This document shows, one piece after another, positions 43,809 to 55,021 of a stretch of DNA of 64,000 nt. The notes under the pieces are model-generated. The model was not told the origin of the DNA. It was given only the letters and a program-made list of their open reading frames with translations, and did no database searches. Position 1 is the first letter of the stretch. Each line of letters starts with the position of its first letter. Both the position numbers and the translations under genes were made by a program. The stretch is from Exophiala sp. HKRS030 (lineage: Eukaryota > Ascomycota > Eurotiomycetes > Chaetothyriales > Herpotrichiellaceae), in contig JAHWDD010000006.1 of the NCBI GenBank assembly GCA_023897205.1, positions 372,001 through 436,000 on the forward strand, read 5' to 3'.

Positions 43809-45595
43809 GTTTTCTTCAATATCACATATTACGATGACGACCTCAATACCTCCACATGATCCGGTGTATGGAATAGAACGACACCGGTGATAGGTTTGCA
43901 ATTTTTTTCTTTTCCACGGCGTTTCTGCGTGGATTGGCTTCGCATGTGCATTTCCATGATGACTGTTGATTTATACCTGTCGAGACTTGGATGAAGGGAT
44001 TGTTTTAGTCGTGACAGGCTATTTGAGCGTTTCAGCGCGAAATGTTCTCCGTCATGCAATTGCTCCAAGTGTTTGTTTTGGATGAGACCAATCACGGGGT
44101 TGGTTGGTGCAGCAGCTCAACGAAGGGTCACTGAATTGGTCATGCAGCATTGAGATTCAACAAGTCGCGAGGCTGTATGTATGTGATCGGCGTCAGAGCT
44201 TAGTTGAGGCGTCCACGTACAGGGGTGGCTTTCTTGCATCTCATCTCTTGAGATTCCCATCGGGTTGTGCTTTGGTTTATCTGGACGGTCAAATCAAGAG
44301 GAAGTCGGTTCACACGGTACCAGGACGGTATAAGAATGGTGTGTCGGTGTGATATACTATTTGTACGTGTAGGTAATATGGACAAGACTTGAACCCAAGG
44401 GCGGAGGCTGGTTTGCAGGACAAAGTGACCCTGGGTACACACAAGTACGAGTGTTTACTCTTACTCTGTTGGGGACAAATGGATGACGGGGAAAGGGGGA
44501 AATGAACTGGCTATTAGACTGTGATGATATAACTCTGTAGCAAGCGATTGAAATCCGAGTTGACATTTACTTGAGTTGCAAGTTGTTTATTCTATAGAGT
44601 CAGTAAGGAGTGTGAATATCCATCCCAAGAAGCCATTCTCGTTGGATATTATTGTACGGGAGCACGGAGTATATATACAGAGTAGACTGTTTTACACGCC
44701 TCAAATGTTGATCATCCCATCATCACTCGGAGGCCGGAGAAGAGAATCTCAGATGGAAGTTGATTAGGATTCGGAAGGGCCCCGACCGACCCCCTGCAAG
44801 ACGACGCACTATTCTCCATGTTTGGGGCTCATTCAGGGCCATTTGGTGGAGTGCGAAGGACCGACAAGGCGCAGTTTTGGCATCTTTTGCATGATTGGGC
44901 GTTTTTTGACCCTGAGGCTTGACACTAACAAAGGCCCAAGAAATGCCCACGAATACTGACTGGTAAACAAGTTTTGTTTCTATTTTGGTCTCTCCTCCTC
45001 CTCTTCCGCCCTTTTTCAGCCTCGTTTCAACTGCTCGTCTTTTTGTCTTACTCCGTAGAGTCTTTTGTTTTTGTCGCAGTCCAACTTGACGCCTTTTACT
45101 CCGTACTGATCATTCATTTACTGACTTCATTCATTTCACGTCTACTTTCGTGCTTTATCGACGGCGTTGTTCTCAATCTTGTCTTGGTTTCTTCCTTTCT
45201 CCCAGAGAATCAACATTGCGACGATACTGTCTTCGTACATCAAACGTCTCATCCCCTCCCCCTTTGTATGTGTTGTGTGTTTCAGAGACCCTCTCCACTA
45301 GGCACTACCTGCACGGGTGGGCGTGCGTAACACACGGGGATCACTCAGAAAAAGTGTCTGAGCGTTCTCTCACAAGACTCCGTAGGGAGTACGCAACTGC
45401 ACCGCAACACACACAGGCCCAAGCCCAACAAGACACGAACCAGCGCCACCACCACGCCAACCTCCCCCCCCCCCCCCTGCCCGAAACTGTACTCCATACG
45501 GGTGAGTTACTCCATACAAGATCTACGCGGTCGAGACTACTACATATCCCATCTTCACCCTCTCGCGCGCGAGAGTTGACCTTCTCCTTCTCAAC
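43809..45595. other. Intergenic region with motif copies and a poly-C run
   Basis: The 1.79 kb hold no supported gene. CGGAGTA or TACTCCGTA copies lie at 44665, 45049 and 45097, with further imperfect copies near 45375 and 45488-45512. A C-run of about 14 lies at 45464-45477, about 120 nt upstream of the MARVEL-like gene. The stretch 44960-45500 is C/T-rich, like a leader. Confidence 0.5.
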
Positions 45596-46713
45596 ATGTC
45601 AACTACCACCAAAATGAGAAGTCGACCACAAGTCTACCCTGGACTTGCCTTCCACGTCATTCGAGCAATCGCGTTCGTCAGTGCCACCATCGTTTCTGGT
45701 ATCTTGATTTATTTCTGTATACAATTGAAGCATGACGGTTTCAAATTACCATGGACATTTATCGTGGTACGTTGTTTTCTTCTTCTTTCTTTCTGACTTT
45801 TGTGGTCTTTGCCGAATGTACCTGATTGAAAATACTGACCTGATTCTGTGAACCTGTCTAGATCCTCCTATCTTCCCTCCTCTCCCTCTTGGCCTTGTTG
45901 GTTACCTCGGTCATCTACGCCGTCGCCTTCCTCAACCCCCTCCTGAACCTCATCTCAAACTCTTCGGTTTTGTTGGTGTGGACGGTCGGCATCGCCCTGT
46001 TGACTTACAACATGTACGGAACCCTGGGTCACTCTTGTTCCAGGTCGAACTGGGCCAACGACGACGGGATGATGATCTGTCGTACCTACAAGGCGTTTTA
46101 TTCTTTCAACATCTTTGGGTGGTTGGCTCAAGTGGCCTTGATCATTCTCGACGTCAGGAGTCGCAGGAAACAAACGGCACAGGGTCGTTATAACAAGATG
46201 ATGGCGGCCAACGCCGCGGCGGACGACAAGGATCTCGTCAGGTTGAACCAACTGGATCCCTACAACCCTTACGGTAGTGCGGTCACCGGCGTCGCCGGAG
46301 TAGGGGGAGAGGGAAGACCGGATGATGCGACGGGTGCGACGAGAGCTCGGTCAGACACGACGCAATCACTTTCGCAGTCACAACCGTTGTACCATTCACG
46401 ATCACACAGTCAGGACGACGTACCGTACGGCGTGACGGGTTATTCGAGACAAATGTACAGCAGACCGACACCCGCTCGAGCCCCTGCACCGACGTACTCG
46501 AATTCGAATTCGACTTCGGCGTACAATGGGGGTTACAATTACAACGACCCCAGTTACGACGACACCAACAGTTACAATCACAATTACAATTCGGGATATG
46601 GACAACAGGGACAGATGAGAATGGATCATTTCAACAACTCCGGAACAGGTGGTGGATCGTGGCACCCTCAAAGTTACTCGAATGGTGGTTATGGATATGG
46701 ACCACAACGATGA
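45596..46713 (+). CDS. MARVEL-like four-TM membrane protein
   Basis: Exons are 45596-45766 and 45862-46713, giving 340 aa; the phase-0 intron is GTACGT...TCTAG. Four hydrophobic helices are visible: AFHVIRAIAFVSATIVSGILIYF, ILLSSLLSLLALLVTSVIYAVAFL, SSVLLVWTVGIALLTYNMYG and FYSFNIFGWLAQVALIILDV. This is the MARVEL arrangement of plasma-membrane organising proteins, with a short loop and conserved Cys in LGHSCSRSNW...MMICRTYKAFY. The cytosolic C-terminal tail is low complexity, rich in Asn, Tyr, Ser and Gly (YNGGYNYNDPSYDDTNSYNH). Function is unknown; the tail may mediate self-association, which is inference only. Confidence 0.82.
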
Positions 46714-47178
46714 AAAATAAATTAAATTAAAAACAAAAGGGATACCCTTTTGTAAGAGATGAACAAAATAAAATCAGATGTGATGATAATCAAAATGATA
46801 CCTGGTATGAAATGAACCAAAACTCACTTTCTTCCACAAAAGACTTGCTTGACAGAAAGACTTGCGCGTGAACTCCGTCCTCACATACGGAGTAGGTACT
46901 TGTCATACCGTAGTCCGTGATGTTTCGTTCGTAATCACCCTACACTTTCCGATTTCATACTCTCTACCCTGTATCGAATTGACAAACCTCAAAAGTCCAG
47001 AAGTTCCAAATATGTACATCATTTGACGGGGAAAAAGAAAGGCGAAGCAAAAAAGAAAGAAAAAATAGAGTGAAAGACTCGGTAAAGTTTAGGTCAGAGT
47101 TAGGTTAGGTTAGGTAGGTACATGAGTACATGGGAGGGAGGTATTTTAGATGCCACCACTTTTGCCCGAGGGCCGAAG
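46714..47178. other. Convergent 3' flanks of the MARVEL-like gene and PAN2
   Basis: The 465 bases are A-rich, with AATAAA-like signals right after the MARVEL stop (AAAAATAAATTAAATT). They hold a TACGGAGTA copy at 46887 and a short telomere-like tract at about 47099-47118. Confidence 0.6.
47099..47118. repeat. Short TTAGGT tandem tract (telomere-like)
   Basis: Two to three TTAGGT units followed by AGGTAGGT; the fungal telomere unit is TTAGGG, so this is at most a degenerate interstitial tract. Confidence 0.6.
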
Positions 47179-50100
47179 TCAACGCAAGGGACTTTCTCGA
47201 CCGTGTCCATTTCCTGGGACGAACGAAGATATGGCGGCGGCTGACAACCTGAATCCTGGTGCTGCTGATGACGACGACGATGATCCTCCTCCTCCACCGA
47301 CGGAAGATACACCACCACCACCACCACCACCACCGGTCTTTGACATCGGTGGTGAAGTGGGTGTAGAAAAAGAAAGCATGTCGGGTGTGTTTCTGCCACT
47401 GGGTACGGCACTATTCGCCGCTCCGGTACCGCCACCATTCCCGTCTGGAAACAACAACAACGACGTCCCTCCTCCCACTCCGCCCCCTCCGATGCTCCTC
47501 GGCGGTGGCTTCCATCCATACTTTGTACCTTTGCGCCAAATGTCGTCGATCATCTGTTCGACAATCCCCGCGTCCTCGTACTCTTGAAACTTGCGCCAGA
47601 GTCTCAAGGCCATCCGAGCATCCTCGATACTGTCATGACCGTCCCCTCCGCCGGCGGCGGCGGCGGCGGCAACCTGGCCGTCGTCCGGCACGACCTCTTC
47701 TTGGATGTATTCTCTAAACACGGCCCAGGCCAGGTACCGCAGGGAGAAGCGTCGATTCTTGCCCGGCGCGAGGTACAAGTATTGAGTGTCGACCGTCTGA
47801 GATTTGGGCACGTGGATGTTGGCCTTGCGGAAGTCCGACGCCAGGCCGTGCCCGACAAACACGCAACCCAGGTTCAACAAGATCCAAAGCTTCTTGTACG
47901 CCACCTTGAGCGGGACGAGGTTGTGCTGGGACACCTGCGGGTCGAGATCGCCCGGTCGAATACCCGAATATTGGGTCTTGTAGTCCACGATCGGTTCGTA
48001 TATGGTGATGTAATCGTCCAGAAACGGCACGCCTTCCTCCTCCCCTTGGCCGCGCAACACGCTCACGCGTGCGAGACCGGACTTGGCCGGTCGAATGGTC
48101 TCCTGTGTGCCGTCTGCCTTGACGTTGATCTCGGCTCGTTCCAATTCGACAAACTCTGTGTCCAACGCGATGGGTGTCCCTCGCTGGGGATGCTCTTGGG
48201 GCGTCAAGATCCTGCATTCGTCCTTGGGATATCGGCCGTTGATGCTGTAATGTTGGTAGAGCAGTGTGGTGTCGAGATTGTCTTTCCACGTCTGGTCAAT
48301 CTTTCCGTGCGCACTCTTGACCTGGTAGGCGATCACACTCGGCATCTTCCAATTTTGATTGAAATGCAGCGCCTCTCTAGGGTCGACCGGTGTCACCAAA
48401 AAGTCGTTGAAGAGATGCCAGTTGGGGAACACCTTGTGGTTGTGGGATGTGTCTGATGTCGGGTTGGACACCTCGACATTGACCATGCTGACAAGGTGAG
48501 GTACGTGTCTTTCACTAGAGTCAATCTCGGCCACAAAACCAACCAGCTCGTAAACCACCAGGTTAGGCGACTTGTTCCGGATGTGGAGTGCCAGATCAGA
48601 CCCTTCAAAAACATAGACGACTCGGTCTTGAACTATAATACCGATTTCCGACGGCAGCCAGCCCGGTGTCTCCCACAACGTACGGACGGGGTCATTGCTA
48701 CCGAGAGCCGTATTGATGATTAGAGCCGACGGTAGCTGTTGGACGGTCTTTCGTATAGCCAATTGCTGATATTTCCGGCACCTGCTACACCAGCCTCGGT
48801 TCCTGGCCTCTCGTTCGATCGTGGATTTGAGGAGAGAAGAAAATTTGAGATATCTCATCGGATGCTTTGGGTCAATCTGAGGATACATCAGGTCCTGAAC
48901 GTACGTGCCTGCAGGCTTGGTAGTTTCATTGTTGCAGGCCATGCAACGGATAACTTCAAAGGCGTTGCTGGCAAGGACATCGTCGATCCCTGCACTACTC
49001 CCTGCCATGGTGACATAGTCGTGTGCGACTTGCTTGAGAAAGAAACGATTGACGGCCTGGATCGTGGTAGACAAACTGATTCCATTGGCCAAAGCCAAAT
49101 GTTCAAAAAGACTGAGATTCGCCGCCTCTCGAGAAGCTCCAAAAGCTCGGAGTAGATTTGTCGCTTGGCAGTTCTGGCCCTTGGCCTTTTCGAGCATATC
49201 AAACAGGAAGCCGAACTCACAGAGAAGACAATTGCTGGTGACACATGAGGTAGCTGCATGTTGTATAGCAACGTTACGAACCAGAGGGACGAATCGATAC
49301 AGTTGTAAGAGTGAGTTGATGAAGGAGTTCGCGATGTGTGTCTCCAAGCCAGAATACGGCGTTTTGTTGTAGAACCGAAAATCAAAATCGTCTACACCAA
49401 ATCTGCTGTATTTGATTTCGACGTTGCTATATTTTAGCATCCGTTCCTCGTCAGTTTGAGCACGACCATTCAGCGAGACTCCTGCCAAAACTTCGGCTGC
49501 ATCTGATAGTTTGCTACCGGGACCATCTGAGGTTGATTCTTTGGCTTTCTCACTCAAGAACTTCGGAACTGCAATGGTGGCCGGTGTATGACTCGCTCTG
49601 GTATCTTCAACTTGGTGTCGCAGCAGTTTTCGCGGGTTAATGTTAGGGGCATAGTGCCCCATTTCGGCCGGTTGCAGATGAAAAAGAAGTGAAGATTCTA
49701 CCGGCGGAGGTGGTGATCCAACCTCAAAGACCATGTGGCTAGGCCATGCGGAAAGTAAAGGTTCGGAATAGTAAGGCATTCCGATCGAGTTTAGTGGCGA
49801 GTCGTTCCAATCAACGTGAGGAATTTGTTGAGGCAACGGGTCGGCGAACTCGGTTTTCTGACTTATATTGTTAAACCTGACTTTAGAGGGTGAGCCCCAG
49901 AGATATAGCAGGCCATTGGTGTCAGTGATGACGACCGCATCCCCAGAAGACGCAATCTCCATCCCAAGCATGAATTGAACGTTTGCTTGTTTGAGCATAA
50001 CATTGACTGGGTTCATCAGGTCCACCACCTGCATTTGGCCTGTTTGCGACGCGACGAACCCAGTTGTTTGTAGCTTCGGATGTAAACGCACGTATGCGGC

Positions 50101-50876
50101 GCCCGCATGAAATGGAATTGGCGGAAGCGAGGTCAACATCTTCAGATCATAGACATTGGCCAGAGGATCGACAATCGGGACACCCAATTGACGAACTGAG
50201 AAGCCACATGTGACCAAAAAATCGTTCCGAGCATCCATGTCATTGATGGCAGTTGAATGAGCCTTCCATTTCTTGATGACTGAATAGTCTGACAGGTTAA
50301 GGACGTGGACATTACCGTCGTCGGTGGCGGCGCAAATATGTCGCCATTTCTTCATCAGAGTATATTTGGCCTCGGAGGCGTGTTCGGAGATAATTTGACC
50401 TTTCTCGATATCGATGATGAAGAAGGTACTTTGACATCCGGCAACCAGGATAAGATTGTTTGTTGCGGCAAACGTCATACACCGTAAACTGTTCATCAGC
50501 CGATGCGAGATATGCCATTGCGTCAAGCCTCGTCGGGTGATGAAATGAACACTAGATGTTGATAAAGATATGATACCCTTTTCATGGACCAATAGTTGTT
50601 TGACCGGGCCTTCACCCAAATGAGCTTTGACCGAAACATATCTTTGGAGGTCGCGGCCATAAAATGATGTGACCCGGCCCTGATGAGATGCAAGATGAGC
50701 GGATTTACCCAGCAGAATACAGTATACCAAAATAGAGGGCCACATACCTGATCATTACCAACCCATATTAATTCTTGGAGGTCATCAAAAGCGACCGCAC
50801 TGGCAGGGGTAGGAATTGCATGCAATCCCGACGATGGCACCGCGATGCGAGTGATTTCATCCCAATCAGCCTCCAT
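47179..50876 (-). CDS. PAN2: PAN2, catalytic subunit of the PAN2-PAN3 poly(A) nuclease
   Basis: Removes poly(A) from mRNA with PAN3 in the cytoplasm. Exons are 50876-50748 and 50679-47179, giving 1209 aa; the intron is GTATGT...ATCAG, phase 0, rejoining [13 protein letters not shown]. Order of domains: N-terminal WD40 region (about 20-340), PAN3-binding linker ([20 protein letters not shown]), inactive ubiquitin-hydrolase-like domain (about 480-850; [22 protein letters not shown], lacking the catalytic Cys of true proteases), and DEDDh exonuclease ([41 protein letters not shown]). All four acidic ligands and the His are visible. The tail after the nuclease is about 100 residues of Gly/Ser/Pro low complexity, longer than I expect for the family. 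The start is set by [14 protein letters not shown]. Confidence 0.95.
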
Positions 50877-51451
50877 GGGCGCGTGAATGGTCTAGACGCT
50901 TTGTTGTTTCTCATGGATCCGGAGGGCGGAGCATTATGAAGAAAGTAATGATGGAAAGTCCACGACAAACAGTCGTATCTCGAAGTTGATTCTAGTTTAT
51001 CTGTTTGAGAACGACGTCGAGATGGATGTCAAATGGTGGCTGAAGCTGTGGCTTCTGTTATTGATTCAGCCCCGCCTTCTTATTGGCTGCACCGCACCTC
51101 CTCCAATTTCTACCTGCGATCATATGAATAATGGTTCTTCTTCAAATTGACAATTCCATGAGTTGTAAAAAGACTACGAGTATATGCATGAATTGAGGTG
51201 GTGTCTCCTGCTAACATCTAAAGCATTTTCCACTGCTGGCGCCTGGATAACTTCGATCGACCCGTGATAGAAGTACGAGTCTGGCCTATTCGTGCCACGC
51301 CATCGATCTGTGCCTGAATTTACATCTACGCTTGATCGCACTTGCCACTGTTTTCCTCTTCTCTTGGTTCCCTCTACAATTTCTTGATAGGTCGCAAAAC
51401 CCGTGCGTGCACTTGGACCGGTGTCTCCCAAAGCACAAATATCACAACACA
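50877..51451. promoter_or_regulatory. Divergent promoter between PAN2 and the RING protein gene
   Basis: The 575 bases separate the two start codons. No clear TATA box or recognised operator was found, and no ORF with recognisable content. Confidence 0.5.
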
Positions 51452-52117
51452 ATGGCGAGCTACGAAAGTGAGAATGCATGCTTCATCACCAATGTTGAAC
51501 AATGAGCTAACTTTGGGATAGCTGAACATGCAACGGACTCCCCCAGTCAAGAACAAACCCAGCCTCGAAGACCAGACATGTCCTCATTCCTAAGCCATCT
51601 CTCTGAAGTGAGCCCGTCGGATGACCGCCATAGGCCTGATGCGGTTCCGGTACCAGCAGACGTTTCGGCCCTTTTTCGCTCTCTCGCAGAAGCCTTCCAA
51701 ACAATGCAAAGAGATAATGACAATGCCGATTCAGACCTTCTCGGCAACCTCATTGACACATTGATGGAGTCAGCGGAACATCCTCCTCGAGAAGTGAAAG
51801 GTGTGGATGAAGAGTACATTGCAGCATTGGAACGTGTCAATATCAAGAAAGTCAAGAAGGATGCAGACTGTCCCATCTGTGGAAATCCCTTCATTGAAGA
51901 TCCACATCCGCTTCTAGTCAGGCTGCCGTGCCATCCCACTCATATCTTTGACCTTGAATGTGTCAGGCCTTGGCTGTTGCTGAACGGGACTTGTCCAATG
52001 GATAGAGTCGACCTAGCACATCGGGAAAGGGATCGAAAACAGAAACTACTGGATGATATCAAGAAAAATGCCGCCCCCGAGGATGAAGAGGAGGAATGGG
52101 ATGGACTGTATGGCTGA
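51452..52117 (+). CDS. RING-type zinc finger protein, probable E3 ubiquitin ligase
   Basis: Exons are 51452-51467 (16 nt, MASYE plus one base) and 51522-52117, giving 203 aa; the intron is GTGAGA...GATAG. The frame is fixed by the RING: CPICGNPFIEDPHPLLVRLP then CHPTHIFDLECVRPWLLLNG and TCPMDRVDL. This is the fungal variant in which one central ligand and the last ligand are Asp rather than His/Cys. The N-terminal half is acidic/Ser-rich, with a helical region (ADVSALFRSLAEAFQTMQRD). The C-terminus is basic then acidic. Substrates are unknown. The alternative start at 51578 would drop 23 residues without touching the RING. Confidence 0.82.
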
Positions 52118-55021
52118 TGAAGAGATCACAGGCGATTTGGAATCTGTCTGTGAATGAATATTGATCGGTGGAGACGTCCGACACGTCTACGAACCAAGCA
52201 ACGCATTTGGCGAGCATCAGGTGATGGTGTGACGGGAAACTCTTCCCAAAGGTCCCTCGTACGATGCTGGCGTACTCGTCTCCCGTCGCTCAATCGAACA
52301 AAATGATGTGTCGGGTTGGTTTCTTACCAGATTCGTCGTCTTCCGCTGGAAATGCGGCACAGCCGGATCAGGGTTGAGACACCTTTACATCGCTGTTAAG
52401 GACTCGGCTTGCGCTCACATACCTTGCATTCTCCTCCCACACTTCGGAAAGATCAATGGTGGCCAATGAGGGAAAAGAAAGCGGCAAGAATTAGACGCTA
52501 TAGGTTGTCATCCAAATCATACCTATTCCCTTAAGGATTGTTTACCATGCTTGTCATCATCAAAGCTATTCTTCACCATGACTTGACTCCATTGTCGTCT
52601 TGGCCAAAAGCTCCCCATGAGATGGTTGAAAATAGCAATTGCTTCCTCTTTCGCGACTGGGAAGTGATGCAAGCCAGAAGGGTCTATGTTCCCACCACTA
52701 CGAAAGTTTGATGGTCGATGGGAGTGAGGTTTCCGTCCAAATGAAAACTCGATGTCAAAGCCAATGATCTACGGGAATGCGGCACAGAGCCGTGTTCTGA
52801 CCTCGAATGTTCCGTGCCCTTTTGGGCATCTTTCGATCTTTGTGTTGGAGATGTGAGACAGGCATCAAGTGTATGAGGAGCGACATCCCCCCACCGAGAT
52901 ATAGCGGACAAATTAACAGTAAGTTGACTCGATTAGCGACTTTGTCGACCAACACGTTGCTGCGGAGTGCATGTAAGTTGTGCATAAGTGCGTGAAAGGG
53001 CTGCAATCATTCCTTGGAGATTTGGGCAGATGAGGATACCAGCGGCTTACAGTGTGCCTGCTATGAGGATGTAGTCCACCCATCCTGGAGTAAGAAACAT
53101 GATTCCTTGGAATTCGTCGGGTTGCCTTTCTCGTTGCTCCGCTGGAATGACATGCTCTTGTGTATTCTATGCTGATAGGTCGAGGGCCTCGGATCAGTAC
53201 ACCCTTCCGAGACTCGGCCAGTCGTAATGCGGGTGACGCTGCAGGATGATGGTGTGTGGACGTACGTTGCGTAAGACGAGTCACGGCAGGCAGTGGAGAG
53301 AAGAATTCTCTTCGCAGAGACATACTGTGGGTGTAAAGACGGGACAAGCATACCTATGTACCTAGAGTACGAATCCCTAACTACTGGAGGTATGGATACG
53401 AGTGCCTTGTATTCGTAGGGTTGCCCGTGCATACGAGGCACTCATACTTGGCCAATAAAGGTATGACGTGTGAGGCTAAATTTAGATGCCACGACACATG
53501 CTGCGGCGAAGCAGAAATCACTTGCGCGTACGGAGTACTTCCTACAGTTCTCGTACTGACAGTGCATTTCACGCGAATCCTCACTATCATGCCCTGCGAA
53601 TACGATGCATCATCACCAACCACCTATCTCACAAGTCCTTCCTACATTATCACTCAGGCCGTAAGGATCGCATCCATCTCATGCCTGCCACCAAAGATAT
53701 TTGTAGGCGGAGTATGCCGTCAGCACCACAAGTAAACCGCCCATAAGCAAGCAACGATGTGAGCGATGCCGGTTGACTAGTCCGAGTAAGAAAATCGGCT
53801 GGAGAATCATACATGCACCCCACTTGACAAGAACGTTTTTCTGACCGTCGTGCCTGGGTCCAACCTGCAGGAGTGATGCCTTACTCGCCCACGGTTGCAT
53901 TGGTGAGCGTCAAGTTCTTATGCATGTCTCAACACGACATACCATACGGAGTAAAGGCCTTCCTCGATGTGAAGGCTCAGAGGATCCGCATGGCCACGTT
54001 AAGGCCCACATCAAGCCCAAAAGAACTAAGCTTCGCCAAACGAGACTCGTATTCCCAGTCTCTTCTTACATGATGGCAATTGCACATCTCATCCTGCCTG
54101 GCCATGCAACATACATGGCGGTGCCGAAACTTTTCCTGCTGTTCGCCTCTTAACTAAGGGTACCTAAGACAGGTTGTGGCTGGGGTGGATTTCATCCCCA
54201 TCAAATCCTCGCTTACGACCCAGTTTCTAGTACACCTTTACGGTTCTACTTGATCCGAATTCTCCGGTGGCCGCTAACATCGGTCGCCACGTTGATTCTT
54301 CTGTGGCGATGGATGAAATTTCACTGAAGGAGCAGAAAGCCAACTATCGATTCTAAAGGCTGTCTCGGATGACTCAAGACTAGGTTCCAGTCACGGCCTG
54401 GAGGATGCATCCAGCAGTTCCTGCGACGCTCTTCGCTCAAGCTCCTCCCTCTTCTAAGTAAGTCGATATCTGAAATTTTCTAAATATGGGGTTTGCTGTT
54501 CAAATGACGAGCTTTGTGAGGACAATCAGGCTGGCCCCAGAGGCGCAAGGCTGCTCTCGTGTCCAGAGCTGACAGTGTTGGGGGCTTGTCTGACAAGGGT
54601 TTCTTTTCCTGGACAAAAGACGAAAACCCTAGCCCAGCCGACAACAATGCCTCCACAGATCATGGCGATCCTACCTCTCCAAGGCTGTTCTCTCTGAACC
54701 TTGTCAAGCCGAATCATCGATCTTGGCTGGAGAGTACGAATTTTAGCATCATGGTCCACCCAGGCGGAGCAAGTCCCACACTCTCCAGTAAGCGCAATGC
54801 AGCCTGAGTGAACCACTGCAATGCTTCACGGCCCGGCTCAGCCTAGATGCTATGCTGATGACGATACGAGCATGATCAGCCTGGAGGTATAAGAAGGTGA
54901 GAGCACGCCCAAGTGTGACCAGTCTCTTTTCCCAACAAACCACAGTGCTCATTCGCTCATCCCAAATAAATCCTCTGTTTCTTTTCTTGTTGAATTCACA
55001 TTCGCTATATTGCCTCACAAC
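52118..55021. other. Large intergenic region, no gene supported
   Basis: The 2.9 kb hold only overlapping ORFs up to about 144 codons on the minus strand (52913-53441) without motifs. TACGGAGTA copies lie at 53530 and 53946 and a GGGTACCTAAG element near 54157. The last roughly 120 bases lead into the secreted repeat protein gene. No tRNA or transposon ends were recognised. Confidence 0.5.
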
